From NCBI GenBank assembly GCA_012523775.1, contig JAAYTK010000076.1, positions 1 through 36,095 of the forward strand: DNA of 36,095 bases. Direction: 5' to 3'. Positions 1 through 7,904 of this stretch are shown piece by piece. Source of the DNA: Clostridiales bacterium (lineage in GTDB: Bacteria > Bacillota > Clostridia > Lachnospirales > Lachnospiraceae). The position numbers and the translations under genes are program-made. The notes under the pieces were generated by a model, which worked only from the letters and a program-made list of their open reading frames with translations, had not been told where the DNA came from and did no database searches. The first letter of the stretch is position 1; each line of letters begins with the position of its first letter.

Positions 1-417
1 AGAAATATCCGTTAGCTCTGCATCACCAAATAAATGAGACTTCATCCATTCCACATCCTTATGGCGGTTAGATGCGTTAACTACTATCATATACTCGTTT
101 ACATTAACCCTATAGACGAGTAAATCATCGACCACTCCACCGTCCTCATAACACATTGGACTGTATCTAACCTGTCCGTCCGTCATCTTACTGCAATCAT
201 TGGTTACAAGCATCTGTATATTGTCTAAGGCATCGTTTCCTTTAATAATAATCTCGCCCATATGAGACACATCAAAGATACCGGCGGATTTCCTGACCGC
301 CATATGCTCTGCTATGACCCCTGTTTTATACTGTACCGGGAGCAGATATCCTGCAAACGATACTATTTTCCCCTCTGCCTGTATATGGCAATCATAAAGA
401 GGTGTTTTCTTTTCCAC
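1..417 (-). CDS. gcvT: Aminomethyltransferase (glycine cleavage T protein), N-terminal part
   Basis: GcvT transfers the aminomethyl carbon of glycine from lipoyl-GcvH to tetrahydrofolate. Translating the minus strand from a GTG at 417 gives 139 codons that run off the left edge. They include [10 protein letters not shown], the [10 protein letters not shown] segment and [14 protein letters not shown], the N-terminal signature of the GcvT folate-binding domain, then [17 protein letters not shown] and [11 protein letters not shown]. The GTG start is chosen because GGGAGG (427-432) lies about 9 nt upstream and family homology starts at once. Only about the first third of the usual ~360 residues is present, so completeness cannot be judged. 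No glycine riboswitch is visible in the ~90-nt leader. Confidence 0.93.
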   Translation of the reverse strand, partial: MEKKTPLYDCHIQAEGKIVSFAGYLLPVQYKTGVIAEHMAVRKSAGIFDVSHMGEIIIKGNDALDNIQMLVTNDCSKMTDGQVRYSPMCYEDGGVVDDLLVYRVNVNEYMIVVNASNRHKDVEWMKSHLFGDAELTDIS

Positions 418-514
418 ACTATCAATCCTCCCATCCTAATTATCTATACTATGTAAAACCCATAGAAAATAACCATTTACATGTCTAAATTTCCATCCTA
501 AATTAGTTAAAATC

Positions 515-543
515 ATTATATAATTTGCATATTACAAAGTCAA
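515..543 (-). promoter_or_regulatory. Sigma-A promoter for gcvT
   Basis: On the minus strand TTGACT (538-543), a 17-nt spacer and TATAAT (515-520) form a near-consensus promoter. Transcription would start near 508, leaving a leader of about 90 nt before the GTG at 417. Confidence 0.75.
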
Positions 544-586
544 CATACATTGCCTATTGTTAAGTAACCTAACATTAATGGCTTCA

Positions 587-592
587 TATAAT
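587..592 (+). promoter_or_regulatory. Possible -10 element for the ABC importer
   Basis: TATAAT at 587-592 lies 28 nt before the ATG at 621, but no convincing -35 hexamer is found at 16-18 nt spacing. If it is used, transcription starts near 599. That would exclude an upstream in-frame ATG at 594 and supports the start at 621. Confidence 0.35.
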
Positions 593-620
593 AATGTATA
601 AGCAAACAGGGAGGTACGAT

Positions 621-1397
621 ATGAGCGAATTACTTCGTATAGATCATATTAGTTATACCTACCATAGTCTGGATGGAGAAACACCGGCGTTACTGGATGT
701 TTCTTTTCATGTTAATGACGGCGAATTCTTAGGGATCGTCGGACCAAGTGGCTGTGGCAAATCTACTCTGCTTTCTCTGATCGCCGGCTTGCTTACACCA
801 AGCAGCGGTTCCATATATATAAACGATAAGGACATCAAATCTTCCGGTAAAAATATCGGATATATGCTTCAGAAGGACCATCTGCTGGACTGGCGTGACA
901 CCTTGAGAAATGTAACCCTAGGAATGGAAATTCAGCATAAACTGTCCGAGAACAGCTATGTACAGATTAACGAACTGCTGAATACCTATGGCCTGATTAC
1001 ATTTAAAAACTCATACCCCTCAGAACTATCCGGTGGAATGAGACAAAGGGCAGCTTTAATACGCACCCTTTTGCTGGAACCGGATATTTTACTTCTTGAT
1101 GAACCCTTTTCTGCCCTCGATTACCAAACAAGACTCGAGGTGGCAGATGATATATGGAGCATTATTCATCAGGAGAAGAAAACAGCCATATTGATTACGC
1201 ACGATATATCTGAGGCCATAAGTATGTCAGACCGGGTCATAGTCCTATCCGAAAGACCGGGAACCGTAAAGCGGACCTTCGACATCAAGCTTTCCATATC
1301 GGATAGAACACCGTTTGCAGCCAGAAGCGCTCCGGAGTTCAAGGATTACTTTAATGCTATATGGAAGGAGTTAAATCATAATGAGCAGGAAAAATAG
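621..1397 (+). CDS. ABC importer ATPase, SsuB/TauB/ThiZ-like
   Basis: This is the 258-residue nucleotide-binding subunit of a nitrate/sulfonate/thiamine-precursor-type importer. Visible motifs are Walker A GPSGCGKST, signature LSGGMRQR, Walker B ILLLDEPFSALD and the switch histidine in ITHDISEA. The IVLSERPG stretch near the C-terminus is typical of the SsuB/TauB/NrtD group. The start at 621 follows GGGAGGT (610-616). An in-frame ATG at 594 has no such site and overlaps the likely -10 box. The 3' end overlaps the permease gene by 17 nt, so translation is probably coupled. Substrate cannot be read from the sequence because no solute-binding protein is adjacent. Confidence 0.92.
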   Translation: MSELLRIDHISYTYHSLDGETPALLDVSFHVNDGEFLGIVGPSGCGKSTLLSLIAGLLTPSSGSIYINDKDIKSSGKNIGYMLQKDHLLDWRDTLRNVTLGMEIQHKLSENSYVQINELLNTYGLITFKNSYPSELSGGMRQRAALIRTLLLEPDILLLDEPFSALDYQTRLEVADDIWSIIHQEKKTAILITHDISEAISMSDRVIVLSERPGTVKRTFDIKLSISDRTPFAARSAPEFKDYFNAIWKELNHNEQEK

Positions 1398-2205
1398 AAA
1401 GGTTTCAAGCGAAAGCTTAAACATTTCAGCTGCTCAGAAAGCCTATGTCAGGAAGCATCTTTTACTAAAACGTAAAATTCGAATATATCAATACCTTTTA
1501 TTAATTGGATTTATAGCTTTCTGGGAAATCAGTACACATATTGGTATTGTGGATCCCTTTATATTTTCAAGTCCCCTTCGGGTTATGAAAACAATTGCTC
1601 ATATGACGATTGACGGTCAGTTGTTTTATCATATCGGTATCACACTGTTAGAGACCCTGGTCAGCTTCGCCCTGGTTAATATAGTAGGACTAATTATAGC
1701 GACGCTCCTATGGTGGAACGATAGCTTATCTAAGGTTCTGGAGCCTTATCTCATAGTCTTAAACAGCCTTCCAAAGTCGGCTCTCGCTCCGGTGTTCATT
1801 GTATGGCTGGGTGCAAATATGAAGACCATAATCGTTGCCGCCGTATCGGTTGCGTTATTCGGATCCATTATTACTCTATACTCTGATTTTAAAGCAGTTG
1901 AGGAAGATAAGATTAAATTGATTTACACACTGGGAGGAAAGAAAAAAGATGTACTGTTTAAGGTAGTCCTTCCATCTAACATTCCATCTATGATTAGCCT
2001 GATGAAGGTTAATATTGGATTATCCCTTGTAGGTGTCATAATCGGAGAATTTTTAGCCGCCAAGGCTGGGCTGGGATATCTGATTATCTATGGAAGCCAG
2101 GTATTTAGGCTCGACTGGGTAATTATGAGTGTTGTTATCCTATGTATTGTTGCTACCGGCCTATATAAAATACTGTCCTACTTCGAAAAAAGATATACCA
2201 GATAA
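1381..2205 (+). CDS. ABC importer permease, SsuC/TauC/ThiX-like
   Basis: The protein has 274 residues with about six hydrophobic segments. Its BPD_transp_1 domain carries an EAA-type cytoplasmic loop (LGGKKKDVLFKVVLPSNIPSM, around residues 180-200) that docks on the ATPase. The Lys/Arg-rich N-terminus before the first membrane segment is cytoplasmic. The ATG lies inside the 3' end of the ATPase gene. Together they form a half-complete SsuBC-type importer. The usual NMT1/SsuA-like binding protein is not on either side, so it must be encoded elsewhere or the system is incomplete. Confidence 0.9.
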   Translation: MSRKNRKVSSESLNISAAQKAYVRKHLLLKRKIRIYQYLLLIGFIAFWEISTHIGIVDPFIFSSPLRVMKTIAHMTIDGQLFYHIGITLLETLVSFALVNIVGLIIATLLWWNDSLSKVLEPYLIVLNSLPKSALAPVFIVWLGANMKTIIVAAVSVALFGSIITLYSDFKAVEEDKIKLIYTLGGKKKDVLFKVVLPSNIPSMISLMKVNIGLSLVGVIIGEFLAAKAGLGYLIIYGSQVFRLDWVIMSVVILCIVATGLYKILSYFEKRYTR

Positions 2206-2210
2206 AATCA

Positions 2211-2250
2211 CGGCGATTCCAATTGCTATTGTGAATCGCCGCTCTTATAT
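2211..2250 (+). terminator. Intrinsic terminator of the ABC importer operon
   Basis: CGGCGATTC (2211-2219) pairs perfectly with GAATCGCCG (2233-2241). An inner CAAT/ATTG pair (2220-2223 with 2228-2231) continues the stem past one bulged T. The hairpin begins 5 nt after the permease stop. The following tract is only moderately T-rich. Confidence 0.7.
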
Positions 2251-2303
2251 AATACAATAATAAACTATTTATAAACATATCCTAAATAAAGTATAAATAA
2301 TTA

Positions 2304-2332
2304 TTGCCTATTCGCGGTTTCTCTAGTAGAAT
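2304..2332 (+). promoter_or_regulatory. Sigma-A promoter for degV
   Basis: TTGCCT (2304-2309), a 17-nt spacer and TAGAAT (2327-2332) precede a transcription start near 2339. This places an upstream in-frame start at 2304 outside the mRNA and supports the ATG at 2364. Confidence 0.6.
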
Positions 2333-2363
2333 AAGTATGTATATAGGAGAAGGAGGTTTTAGG

Positions 2364-3233
2364 ATGAAAGATTTTGTTATTACTGCTGATTCAAATTCCG
2401 ACCTGCTTGAAGATTACATAAAAGAGAAGAATATTGGTATCATTCCTCATTACTATGACCTGGAAGGTATAACATATGGGGATGAAATAAATCTCACACC
2501 AAAGGAATTCTATGATAAGATGAGAGAAGGTCATATGCCTACCACTATGGCAAGTAATCCCGAGGTAATCAGGGAGACCTTTCAAAATTATTTAAATCAA
2601 GGTCTTGATATTCTTCATATCAGCTTTTCTTCAGCATTAAGCGGGGGTTGCAATAATGTAATGGCAGGCGCCCGTGAGCTGTGCGAGGAAAACCCCGGTG
2701 CTAAGATTATTGTCATAGATACTCTTAATGCCTCCATGGGTGAAGGCATGTTTGTAATGATGGCTGTTCAGATGAAAGAAGAAGGTAAAACAATAGATGA
2801 AATAGCCTCCTGGCTTGAGGAGCATAAACAGGAAATATGCGTTAGATTTACAGTAGACGATCTTAACCATCTGCAAAGGGGCGGCAGAATCTCCAAAACC
2901 ACTGCATTTATCGGTACGATGATGGGAATTAAGCCCATTCTGCGTATAGATGAAGATGGACATCTTGTGCCTCTTAATAATGCCAGAGGCAGAAAGAAAT
3001 CTCTGTCAATTATTTGTAATGATATGATAGAAAGCATGGGAAAATTTAAGGATGACCATGATATTGTCTGTATAGCCCATGGAGACGCACCGGAGGATGC
3101 AGACTATCTTGCCAACATGGTTAAAGAGGCATTACCCCATAAGAAGATTCTTATAAATTATGTAAGTCCCAGTATTGGTTCTCATTCAGGACCGGGGGCA
3201 ATCGGATTATGCTTTAGAGGAGAGAAACGATAG
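2364..3233 (+). CDS. DegV/FakB family fatty-acid-binding protein
   Basis: The protein has 289 residues and is full length for the DegV fold. These proteins bind one fatty acid, and in Firmicutes they present it to the kinase FakA for phosphorylation. Features seen are the N-terminal ITADSNSDL strand, the TTMASNPE loop, ISFSSALSGGCNN around the lipid-carboxylate pocket, DTLNASMGEG, and the C-terminal GSHSGPGAIGLCF segment that is conserved in the family. The start follows AAGGAGG at 2350-2356. The gene stands alone with its own promoter and terminator, and no fakA partner lies in the window. Which fatty acid is bound cannot be told. Confidence 0.93.
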   Translation: MKDFVITADSNSDLLEDYIKEKNIGIIPHYYDLEGITYGDEINLTPKEFYDKMREGHMPTTMASNPEVIRETFQNYLNQGLDILHISFSSALSGGCNNVMAGARELCEENPGAKIIVIDTLNASMGEGMFVMMAVQMKEEGKTIDEIASWLEEHKQEICVRFTVDDLNHLQRGGRISKTTAFIGTMMGIKPILRIDEDGHLVPLNNARGRKKSLSIICNDMIESMGKFKDDHDIVCIAHGDAPEDADYLANMVKEALPHKKILINYVSPSIGSHSGPGAIGLCFRGEKR

Positions 3234-3260
3234 GGATGTTTAAAACATCCCTTTTTATTT
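3232..3260 (+). terminator. Intrinsic terminator of degV
   Basis: AGGGATGTTT (3232-3241) pairs with AAACATCCCT (3243-3252), effectively an 8-bp stem with a TTAA loop, followed by TTTTATTT. The left arm overlaps the degV stop codon. The T-tract is only on the plus-strand side, so it serves degV and not the convergent acetyltransferase gene. Confidence 0.85.
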
Positions 3261-3262
3261 GC

Positions 3263-4123
3263 TTATGCCTGAAGTAACTTATATTCATAAATATCATCCA
3301 GAACTTTAAATCCAACCTTTTCATATGCTCTTACTGAAAGCAGATTCTCTTTATCGACGAACAGAGTACAGAATTCATTACCTTCCGCCAGGTATTTTTT
3401 GCTGATATAATATATATTTGCAGCCGCGTAACCCATTCCTCTATATTCCTCCGGCGTATATACATAGCTGATTGCTATACCATGAGGAAGTTTCCTTGTA
3501 GCTGCTGCCATGGATACCACAGTGTTTTGAGCATCTTCATACACATATAGCTTATTGTTATTAATCAATTTGCTGCTGGTTACCAATGCGGATTCATAAT
3601 CTATTTCCTTAGCCAATGCCTCAATCTGAAACTGAACCATCCATTCGGTTATCTGTTTAACTTCATTTGGTATTGCAAGTCTCGTCAGGCCGACAACAGG
3701 CTTAATGTCATTGACCTGCCTAATTTCCATGATATTCATTGCCATTCTCTCTGCAAATTCACATTCGGTTCCTCTCTTATACTGCTCGATAAAGGCCTCA
3801 CATACCTCATATTTCCCATATATTCCTTTAGGTGCAATATGATTTTCCAGCATATAGTCGGCCAGTAGCCTGACAGCCGAGCGTATATCCTTACTGTAAT
3901 CCTGTATATAAATTGACAGATTCTGAGAAGGCAAATTGCTAAAATGCAATATGGTATGTTCGTAATCTATAACCACGCCGAATAATCCCCGAATCTCCTC
4001 AGGGCTTTGTCTGGATTTATATGCATCATATAGTACCAGTTGGCTTACTGCCTCCTGTTCTAAAAGTGCTTCTTCATTATCTATTAAATATTCAGCGGCA
4101 TTATCATATACTTTGACAACCAT
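3263..4123 (-). CDS. GNAT family N-acetyltransferase
   Basis: The protein has 286 residues. The C-terminal half is a GNAT domain: strand 4 ISYVYTPEEYRGMGYAAANI (about 218-237) carries the R-x-x-G-x-A/G acetyl-CoA pyrophosphate loop. NLLSVRAYEKVGF near the C-terminus is the usual last motif. The N-terminal ~140 residues form a separate poorly conserved domain of the kind seen in two-domain clostridial acetyltransferases. The ATG at 4123 follows GAAGGA at good distance. It is a single gene converging on degV. The acceptor substrate is unknown. Confidence 0.85.
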   Translation of the reverse strand: MVVKVYDNAAEYLIDNEEALLEQEAVSQLVLYDAYKSRQSPEEIRGLFGVVIDYEHTILHFSNLPSQNLSIYIQDYSKDIRSAVRLLADYMLENHIAPKGIYGKYEVCEAFIEQYKRGTECEFAERMAMNIMEIRQVNDIKPVVGLTRLAIPNEVKQITEWMVQFQIEALAKEIDYESALVTSSKLINNNKLYVYEDAQNTVVSMAAATRKLPHGIAISYVYTPEEYRGMGYAAANIYYISKKYLAEGNEFCTLFVDKENLLSVRAYEKVGFKVLDDIYEYKLLQA

Positions 4124-4317
4124 GTTGCTTCCTTCTTTCTTTATTATTACACATTGGAAATTACACTAAATATAAATCTTCCCAAACCTCATAAGTTTAA
4201 ACGTAGCAATAATAATATTAACACCGATTATAATATAAAGCAATTATTAACATTATGTTACACAACTATAAGTATATCATAAATATCCATTTTATGTAAA
4301 TAGTATAAATTTAATCA

Positions 4318-4350
4318 ATAAAAGCCAGCGGAGTGTTAAAATCCGTTGGC
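4318..4350 (-). terminator. Intrinsic terminator of the LPTAS surface protein gene
   Basis: GCCAGCGGA (4324-4332) pairs with TCCGTTGGC (4342-4350) with one G-U pair. On the minus strand the stem is followed by TTTTATTG. The rest of 4124-4368 is AT-rich with no other feature seen. Confidence 0.8.
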
Positions 4351-4368
4351 TTAATTGAAATATATCAA

Positions 4369-5208
4369 TTATCTGGTTTTCTTTAGATCCTTCTTCTTTA
4401 CCGAAGCATAAGCTGTTCCTGCAATAATTAATGCTCCTGCAGCTACTATTGCTGTAATACTGGCAGTCGGTAAGCCCTTATCTTCATTTTCTATATTATT
4501 TACAGCCGTTGTTTTTACCATATCATCCTGCGCTGATACGAGCTGAATATCTGCGTCTACTGCTATACCATCATCGGTTTCGGGTAAATCTTCAGTTACA
4601 GCCGTCTGACGAATCAATTCAGGAGCTACTGAATCTCCAGGCTCACTGCCTTCAACAGATTCGATTTGTATTGTAAGTTCCTCCGCCTCATCGGCTAAAA
4701 GCTTCTCCCTCTCTTTTATCAAAGCCTCATCAGAGCTTTCATTCGATACAGGTGTATCGTCGCCCATATCCATAACAGGAGATACTACCGTATCTGAATC
4801 TACAGGACTGGCGGCATTTCCCCCTTCGTCGGGAGCAATATACGGAACTATTTCCTCGGAAGCAACAATCTTAACCTGATCATCTAAAATCAGACCATAA
4901 AGATATGCGGCATTCTCTTCGCTATATGGGCTAATTCCCACCTCAACATAGTTATCAGCCACACCGGTATATATTACCTTGAAGCCTCTTTTTTCTATTT
5001 CTTTAGCATTATCTACGAATAAAACCTGGTCCAATTCCTTCTGCTTTTCATACAGAATATTATAATCCTGACTGTAAGTCCCTCCAAATGAAGGCGATAC
5101 TCCGCCTCCTGATTGTGCATATGCCGTTCCCATATTCATAGTTCCGGCAAATAATGATGACATACATAAGCCTAATGCAAATGTCTTAAGCAGTTTTTTC
5201 TTAGTCAT
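4369..5208 (-). CDS. Secreted protein with LPTAS-type cell-wall sorting tail
   Basis: The protein has 279 residues of unrecognised function. Residues 1-31 are a signal peptide: KKK, a hydrophobic core, and AYA-Q as the likely cleavage site. A folded region follows (about 45-120, NILYEKQKEL to KIVASEEIVPYI), then an acidic Ser/Glu/Asp-rich low-complexity stretch (about 120-240). The end has the layout of a sortase substrate: LPTAS, then a hydrophobic span of about 20 residues, then KKKDLKKTR. The fourth motif position is Thr but the fifth is Ala, not Gly. It could instead be a plain C-terminal membrane anchor. The start follows GGAGG. Its neighbour on the same strand is another surface protein. 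Confidence 0.7.
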   Translation of the reverse strand: MTKKKLLKTFALGLCMSSLFAGTMNMGTAYAQSGGGVSPSFGGTYSQDYNILYEKQKELDQVLFVDNAKEIEKRGFKVIYTGVADNYVEVGISPYSEENAAYLYGLILDDQVKIVASEEIVPYIAPDEGGNAASPVDSDTVVSPVMDMGDDTPVSNESSDEALIKEREKLLADEAEELTIQIESVEGSEPGDSVAPELIRQTAVTEDLPETDDGIAVDADIQLVSAQDDMVKTTAVNNIENEDKGLPTASITAIVAAGALIIAGTAYASVKKKDLKKTR

Positions 5209-5350
5209 AATAATTCCTCCATTCTATTGCTTGTTCCACAAATTAGCTATCCTAAACATATTAAATATGTACTTATCATTTGTACAATTTTTGTTCCTTG
5301 TAATCATTAGACGTTATTACCCGCATAATAGTTCCAAATATGTAAAACGG

Positions 5351-5387
5351 TTATAAGGAGTACGGCATAAAACCGTACTCCTTATAA
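5351..5387 (-). terminator. Perfect 15-bp hairpin after the CAP-domain gene
   Basis: TTATAAGGAGTACGG (5351-5365) pairs without mismatch with CCGTACTCCTTATAA (5373-5387) around a 7-nt loop, 18 nt after the CAP gene stop. The T-tract on the minus strand is short (CCGTTTTAC), so termination may be partial. The rest of 5209-5404 is AT-rich with nothing else seen. Confidence 0.7.
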
Positions 5388-5404
5388 TACTTATTTACTT
5401 TTAT

Positions 5405-6406
5405 TTAGTTAGTAAATAACTGAGTCCAATAGATAACTCCCTTAGATTGGTATACACCTATACCGATTTTTCCAAAGCTGCTGTTTAGAATATTGGCTCT
5501 GTGTCCCGGAGAATTCATCCATCCGTTTACAACCTCCTGTGGAGATCGCTGACCATAGGCTATATTCTCTCCTGCTGTTCTATATGAAATTCCGTATTCC
5601 TGCAGAACGGTTGAGAATTTGCTTCCGTTAGGTCTTGTGTGTGAGAATGATATCTCTGTTTCCTGCGCCCGCTTATCTGCCGCTGCCTTCAATGTTGCAT
5701 TTGTAGTAAGAGGAGAAAGTCCCGCCTTGGAACGTTCAATATTAACAAGTCTTAATACCTCATCCGCAAAGTTTTGGTTGCTTCCGGAATTATCGGTCGG
5801 AGCCTTTGTCGGTACAGGAGTGGCTGTAGGAGCCGGCTTTGTAGGGGTAGGCTGTGAAGGTGTGGCTGTAGGAGCCGGTTTTGTAGGTGTGGATTTATTA
5901 TTTATCTTATTGTTTATTATGGTAAGAATATCATCGGGTATATCATACTTTGACAGGTCCACATTCTTATATACATAAGCATTATTTTTGTCGGCTTTAG
6001 AATTTTTGGTGTTATCAGCATTCTTTTTATTGTTATTGCCGTTACCGTTATTTTTGTTAACCTGCTTTACGTTTTCTTCCTTCTTTACTTCATTTGCTTT
6101 ATGAGACTTATCAGCCTTCTTAGCTTCCTTGGCTTTCTTAGTTTCCTTGGTTTTCTTAGCTTCCTTGGTTTCCTTAACTTCCTTTTCATCCTTAGTATCT
6201 TCTGCTTCGATCAAATCAGTATCTTCAGCCTTAGGGGCATCCTCTTCTATATTAGAAGCTGCATCTGCTTCGGCATCCTCTTCTATATCAACCTGTTCCG
6301 TATTTCTATATATGATTGCTTCATCATTAGATGCAAGCTGATTTATGCCGAATGTACCTGCAAGTGACAATACCAGTGAACATAAAGTTACGATTATCTT
6401 TTTCAT
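5405..6406 (-). CDS. Secreted CAP/SCP-domain protein (YkwD-like)
   Basis: The protein has 333 residues. It has an N-terminal signal-like hydrophobic segment (residues 1-22), then an acidic region, then a Lys/Glu/Ala-rich repeat stretch (about 70-110, KETKEAKKTKE-like units) and an Asn/Lys-rich stretch. A proline-threonine linker contains the unit TPTKPAPTATP twice. The C-terminal ~125 residues are a CAP domain: LRLVNIERSKAGL, LKAAADKRAQE, FSHTRPNGS with the conserved His, AGENIAYG, SPGHRANIL and the final YWTQLF. Bacterial CAP proteins of this type are extracellular and mostly of unknown activity. The start follows GGAGG. It is separated by a hairpin from the LPTAS gene downstream. Confidence 0.9.
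   Translation of the reverse strand: MKKIIVTLCSLVLSLAGTFGINQLASNDEAIIYRNTEQVDIEEDAEADAASNIEEDAPKAEDTDLIEAEDTKDEKEVKETKEAKKTKETKKAKEAKKADKSHKANEVKKEENVKQVNKNNGNGNNNKKNADNTKNSKADKNNAYVYKNVDLSKYDIPDDILTIINNKINNKSTPTKPAPTATPSQPTPTKPAPTATPVPTKAPTDNSGSNQNFADEVLRLVNIERSKAGLSPLTTNATLKAAADKRAQETEISFSHTRPNGSKFSTVLQEYGISYRTAGENIAYGQRSPQEVVNGWMNSPGHRANILNSSFGKIGIGVYQSKGVIYWTQLFTN
5820..5892 (-). repeat. Tandem 42-nt repeat in the Pro/Thr linker
   Basis: The segment starting at 5820 recurs at 5862 with few changes (shared core GTGGCTGTAGGAGCCGG). It encodes the repeated TPTKPAPTATP linker units. The period is 42 nt, or 14 codons. Confidence 0.8.
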
Positions 6407-6888
6407 TATTAATACCTCCTATATGGTGTCTGTCTTGCTGCTCCTTAAGACTACCATAGTAGAACATCGGCTTCAACCGTTAATTAATGGAGGACTCCCT
6501 AATTACTGGAGATTAATTGGATTGTTTTACACAATATCCTTCTATTTTATGTAATTATATTTTCTTTTTTTATCCATGTTTATCATTGTTAAACCCTAAT
6601 ATCATAAGGCTTTACGCAATATGGTATATATTGTTATGTACTACGGGTGGGTTGTTTATACTAAGAATTGTCCGACAGTATCCTGACAGAATTTTATTTC
6701 ATTTATTTTAATTATTTGTTACATTTATATTAATTAATAATGTTTTCTCCCAAATATTAGGCCAATTCTTAATTTATATTACACATTTGTATTGAATAAA
6801 TCCTGTCAATCTACTCACACTAATACAGAACTCTGCTGTAAAGTCAGCTTTTAAGCACACTGTTATGAAAGGAGAATATTAATCAATA
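6407..6888. other. AT-rich intergenic region
   Basis: The region spans about 480 nt between the divergent CAP-domain gene (-) and the small ORF (+). It contains runs of A/T and paired TTAATTAAT / ATTAATTGG motifs near 6479-6520. Open frames here have no ribosome binding site or family resemblance. No riboswitch or RNA gene was recognised. Confidence 0.5.
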
Positions 6889-7059
6889 ATGGACAGATAT
6901 AACGATAATAAAGCCACACCGACGAAGAGAACCGGTGTAAAGAATGATAATGATGATAAAAATAAGATTACATCGATTACACCGGAAATAACACAGCCTA
7001 ATCCTTCCAGCGCTACCCCGACTATTCCGTCTGAAATGCCTGCCCGTGAAATAAAATAA
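6889..7059 (+). CDS. Possible small hydrophilic protein, 56 residues
   Basis: A short frame starts at ATG 6889 and encodes a charged, Asn/Asp/Lys-rich N-half and a Thr/Pro/Ser-rich C-half (for example ITPEITQPNP and SATPTIPSEM). There is no signal peptide or membrane segment. GGAG at 6871-6874 lies about 14 nt upstream, longer than ideal. A hairpin just downstream (7072-7123) is consistent with a real transcription unit. It matches no family I know. The antisense frame over the same stretch lacks support. It may be non-coding. Confidence 0.4.
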   Translation: MDRYNDNKATPTKRTGVKNDNDDKNKITSITPEITQPNPSSATPTIPSEMPAREIK

Positions 7060-7071
7060 TACCATATAATT

Positions 7072-7123
7072 AAGGAGCATATCCTATCCCTATTATCAAA
7101 TAAGGTATACAGACATGCTCCTT
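7072..7123. terminator. Hairpin between convergent units
   Basis: AAGGAGCAT (7072-7080) pairs with ATGCTCCTT (7115-7123) around a 34-nt loop that can form an inner CCTATT/AATAAGG hairpin. It sits between the small plus-strand ORF and the stop of the ABC ATPase gene, so it could end transcription in both directions. Flanking T-tracts are weak. Confidence 0.6.
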
Positions 7124-7134
7124 CTTATCTATAA

Positions 7135-7884
7135 TTACTCTGTCTTTGAATCTCTTAAGATTCTTCTTAAAAATTCTCTTGTTCTTTCCTGCTTAGGATT
7201 ATTAAATATTTCCTCGGGTGTTCCTTCTTCGGTAATAACGCCTTGGTCCATGAATACCACCCTGTCAGCCACCTCTCTGGCAAATCCCATCTCATGAGTT
7301 ACAACCAGCATGGTTAATCCGCTCTTGGCAAGATCCTTCATAACATTCAGTACTTCTCCTACCATCTCGGGATCAAGGGCCGATGTTGGCTCATCAAACA
7401 GCAGTACATCCGGCTCCATAGACAACGCCCTGGCTATAGCAACCCTTTGCTTCATTCCTCCGGAAAGCTGTCTGGGTTTTGCATTTATAAATTGGTCCAT
7501 ACCAACAACCTTAAGAAACTTCATTGCTGTCTTTTCTGCTTCATCCTTACTGCGGTTAAGAACCTTCATCTGTGCAATCGTACAGTTACTGAGCACGTTA
7601 TGATTATTAAAAAGGTTGAACTGCTGGAACACCATTCCAAGCTTTGTTCTATATGCATAAACATCATGCTTATTGTCCAAAACACTCTTACCGTTATAAA
7701 TAATTTCCCCGCCGGTTGGCTTCTCCAGTAAATTAATACATCTGAGAAGAGTGGATTTACCTGAACCCGACGAACCGATTATACATACCACTTCACCCTT
7801 ATTAACCGAGAAATTTATATCCGATAATATTTCATTTGCACCAAACCATTTGCTTAAATGGCGAACTTCTATTATTTTATCCAT
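7135..7884 (-). CDS. Amino acid ABC importer ATPase (GlnQ-like), probably lysine
   Basis: This is the 249-residue ATP-binding subunit of a polar amino acid transporter. Motifs are Walker [11 protein letters not shown]-loop MVFQQFNLF, signature LSGGMKQR, Walker [15 protein letters not shown] and switch [29 protein letters not shown] at the C-terminus is typical of GlnQ/ArtP/HisP proteins. It is the third gene of the unit SBP-permease-ATPase and starts 20 nt after the permease stop, behind GAGGAGGG. The upstream lysine riboswitch suggests lysine as cargo; the ATPase itself does not show specificity. Confidence 0.95.
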   Translation of the reverse strand: MDKIIEVRHLSKWFGANEILSDINFSVNKGEVVCIIGSSGSGKSTLLRCINLLEKPTGGEIIYNGKSVLDNKHDVYAYRTKLGMVFQQFNLFNNHNVLSNCTIAQMKVLNRSKDEAEKTAMKFLKVVGMDQFINAKPRQLSGGMKQRVAIARALSMEPDVLLFDEPTSALDPEMVGEVLNVMKDLAKSGLTMLVVTHEMGFAREVADRVVFMDQGVITEEGTPEEIFNNPKQERTREFLRRILRDSKTE

Positions 7885-7904
7885 AAATCTGCCCTCCTCT
7901 AAGC

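Noticed and set aside
418-514. Glycine riboswitch upstream of gcvT
   Set aside because: The leader is only about 90 nt and lacks the tandem aptamer motifs.
594-620. Longer start for the first ABC ATPase at ATG 594
   Set aside because: It has no ribosome binding site and overlaps the likely -10 box; ATG 621 has GGGAGGT.
6101-6367. Hydrophobic plus-strand frames opposite the CAP gene
   Set aside because: They are antisense to Lys/Glu repeats, which read as Leu/Phe/Ser-rich frames; there is no start signal.
6517-6711. Plus-strand 64-residue frame in the AT-rich gap
   Set aside because: It has no ribosome binding site, and its Ile/Leu/Phe-rich composition is what AT-rich noise gives.
6883-7080. 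65-residue minus-strand frame opposite the small ORF
   Set aside because: It has no ribosome binding site, runs through the downstream hairpin and looks like the antisense shadow of a low-complexity plus-strand frame.
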